8,336 nucleotides of DNA from a bacterium (GTDB lineage: Bacteria; Tectomicrobia; Entotheonellia; Entotheonellales; Entotheonellaceae), in the NCBI GenBank assembly GCA_027294925.1, contig JAPULM010000035.1:1-8336 (forward strand), written 5' to 3'. The notes beneath the pieces are model-generated. The model saw only the letters and a program-made list of their open reading frames with translations, was not told the DNA's origin and made no database searches. The first letter of the stretch is position 1; every line of letters begins with the position of its first letter. This document shows positions 7,134 to 8,336 of the stretch, in pieces. A program made the position numbers and the translations under genes.

Positions 7134-7168
7134 TATCATGGAAAAGAACATCCGACACAACCATGATA
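7134..7168. repeat. Inverted repeat just after the lysR stop, 8-bp arms
   Basis: TATCATGG (7134-7141) and CCATGATA (7161-7168) are perfect reverse complements around 19 bases. The element begins 5 bases after the lysR stop. It could fold as a loose hairpin at the mRNA 3' end, but the long loop and lack of a T-run argue against an intrinsic terminator. ACAA(T/C)TATCAT also recurs directly at 7129-7139 and 7203-7213, which fits repeated protein-binding half-sites. Confidence 0.4.
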
Positions 7169-7186
7169 GACATGAGAACCCCATTT

Positions 7187-7226
7187 TATAGCTCATCCGT
7201 AGACAACTATCATCAGATGAGCTATA
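7187..7226. promoter_or_regulatory. Inverted repeat with 11-bp arms before the flavin oxidoreductase gene
   Basis: TATAGCTCATC (7187-7197) pairs perfectly with GATGAGCTATA (7216-7226) across 18 bases. The right arm overlaps a perfect 11-bp palindrome, TCATCAGATGA (7210-7220), that carries the same core as the pirin/lysR dyad. Most of the structure would lie upstream of the predicted start of transcription, so it is better read as DNA operator sites than as an RNA hairpin. Confidence 0.5.
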
Positions 7227-7228
7227 TA
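7200..7228 (+). promoter_or_regulatory. Candidate promoter for the flavin oxidoreductase gene
   Basis: TAGACA (7200-7205, 5/6 to TTGACA) is followed after exactly 17 bases by TATATA (7223-7228, 4/6 to TATAAT). The start would be near 7235, giving a leader of about 105 bases. The palindrome 7210-7220 sits inside the spacer. A third copy of CAGATGAGC lies in the leader at 7297-7305. Confidence 0.4.
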
Positions 7229-7340
7229 GGGATACGCGTTACGGGATAACAGGTCGCACGCAATGTCATGCCACGTGACCAGGGAGGCCAAACGTGCAGA
7301 TGAGCAAGGTGCTTGACAAGGCTAAAGGGAGGCAACAACA

Positions 7341-8336
7341 ATGAAGTTCGGGCTGATGTATGAAATCCAGATACCGGAACCCCACTATGAAGGGATCGAG
7401 TACGACCGCTACCAGCAGGTCATGGCCCAGGTGGAGCTGGCGGACCAGGTCGGCTTTGACTATTTCTGGACCGTGGAGCACCACTTCCTGCGGGAGTTTT
7501 CGCACTGTTCGGCCCCAGAAGTCTTGTACGGCGCGATCTCCCAACGCACCAAGCGAATTCGCATCGGCCACGCGGTGGCTCTGTTGCCAGGCCAATACAA
7601 CCACCCGGTGCGGGTCGCCGAGCGAGCCGCGGTGCTCGATATCATAAGTGATGGCCGCATGGATCTGGGCACCGGGCGTTCCACCACCCTGATCGAGATG
7701 GACGCGTTCCAGGTCGACCCGGAAGAAACCAGAGCCCAATGGGAAGAAGCCGTTGCCATGATTCCCCGCATGTGGACGGAAGAACCCTTCTCTCACGACG
7801 GGCATTTCTACCAGATCCCGCCCCGTTCAGTCATCCCCAAGCCGTTGCAGAAACCCCATCCACCTATGTGGGTTGCCTGTAGTCAGCCCGATAGCTTCCG
7901 GGCCGCTGGTGAGATGGGCCTGGGCGCTCTCTGCTTCAACCTGGGGGGCTACGAGCAAATGGCCGAGCGGGTTGCGATGTATCGGGAGGGGATCAAACAT
8001 GCCAAGCCAGTAGGAAGCTTTATCAACGATCAGATTGCCGCCCTGTGCGTCACCCACTGTGCCGAAAGTGACCAGGAAGCCCTCGAATTCGCCGGGCCGG
8101 AAGGGGTGTGGTTCGTTAACATGGCGGAGAATCTCTACGCGCCCTGGCAAGGGCGCAAGGTGCCCAATTCCTACCAGTTCGCGGTGTCAGCGATACAGCA
8201 AGAACGGACGGGAAAGACCCTTGACGACCACATCCGCTCAGGCGCCTTTGCCATGGGTAACCCCGATACCGTCAACAAGGTTCTGAAGAAGTACCAAGAG
8301 GCCGGGATCGACCAGATACTTTGTTTGATGCAGATG
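7341..8336 (+). CDS. LLM class flavin-dependent oxidoreductase (luciferase-like), runs off right edge
   Basis: At least 332 residues of a bacterial-luciferase-like TIM-barrel monooxygenase that normally uses FMNH2 supplied by a separate reductase, or F420 in some groups. The frame is open to the last base, so only the C-terminal end is missing. Typical blocks are MKFGLMYEIQ (1-10), VEHHF (45-49), the cofactor-side stretch HPVRVAERAAVLDIISDGR (88-106) followed by LGTGRS (109-114), KPLQKPHPPMWVA (167-179), and MGNPDTVNKVLKKYQEAGIDQI near the visible end. The ATG at 7341 has a strong GGGAGG 8 bases upstream. The likely reaction is oxygen insertion into an aldehyde, ketone, sulfonate or hydrocarbon; the sequence does not tell which. 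It shares an operator-like core with the pirin/lysR gap, so it may belong to the same regulon. No flavin reductase gene is in the window; it could lie to the right. Confidence 0.94.
   Translation, partial: MKFGLMYEIQIPEPHYEGIEYDRYQQVMAQVELADQVGFDYFWTVEHHFLREFSHCSAPEVLYGAISQRTKRIRIGHAVALLPGQYNHPVRVAERAAVLDIISDGRMDLGTGRSTTLIEMDAFQVDPEETRAQWEEAVAMIPRMWTEEPFSHDGHFYQIPPRSVIPKPLQKPHPPMWVACSQPDSFRAAGEMGLGALCFNLGGYEQMAERVAMYREGIKHAKPVGSFINDQIAALCVTHCAESDQEALEFAGPEGVWFVNMAENLYAPWQGRKVPNSYQFAVSAIQQERTGKTLDDHIRSGAFAMGNPDTVNKVLKKYQEAGIDQILCLMQM

Noticed and set aside
7313..7318. Perfect TTGACA close to the oxidoreductase start
   Set aside because: The matching -10 position would fall at about 7336-7341, on the start codon, and no TATAAT-like sequence is there.
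7266..7805. Minus-strand open frame of 179 codons
   Set aside because: It is antisense to the flavin oxidoreductase, whose family motifs are unmistakable; the opposite frame is a codon-bias shadow.

Overview
The window reads as a stretch of chromosome from a Gram-negative proteobacterium, most likely a gammaproteobacterium. This is inferred from the moderately GC-rich sequence, purine-rich Shine-Dalgarno sites before most genes, a YhhW-like pirin, and a divergent LysR/pirin pair resembling E. coli yhaJ-yhaK. Nothing fixes the genus. I see no rRNA, tRNA, CRISPR array, transposase or phage gene. Seven protein genes fill the window, and no gene-free gap exceeds about 220 bases.

Layout: five genes lie on the minus strand, read from position 6052 down to the left edge. 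In transcription order they are a pirin-family cupin (6052-5348), a VOC/glyoxalase-superfamily protein (5214-4627), a multi-domain CDGSH iron-sulfur protein (4454-3780), an M81/MlrC-like metallopeptidase (3606-2104) and a CydD-like ABC exporter (1883 to beyond base 1). Gaps of roughly 130-220 bases separate them. Candidate promoters sit before several of these genes, so this is probably a row of short transcription units rather than one tight operon.

A LysR-type regulator (6182-7129, plus) diverges from the pirin gene. Downstream of it on the plus strand starts a luciferase-like flavin-dependent oxidoreductase (7341 to beyond the right edge). The 129-base pirin/lysR gap holds promoter-like boxes in both directions and a 17-bp near-perfect dyad. 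The 211-base gap before the oxidoreductase holds two nested or adjacent inverted repeats and a candidate promoter. Its spacer carries the same 10-bp core, ATCAGATGAG.

The most interesting reading is a small LysR-controlled regulon joining the pirin and the flavin monooxygenase, perhaps for oxidation or detoxification of an aromatic or aldehyde-type compound. The neighbouring VOC protein and CDGSH Fe-S protein would fit a redox or electrophile-stress role. This is inference: the shared operator core is seen in the sequence, but the inducer, substrate and binding protein are not. The M81 peptidase and ABC exporter at the left may be unrelated neighbours.
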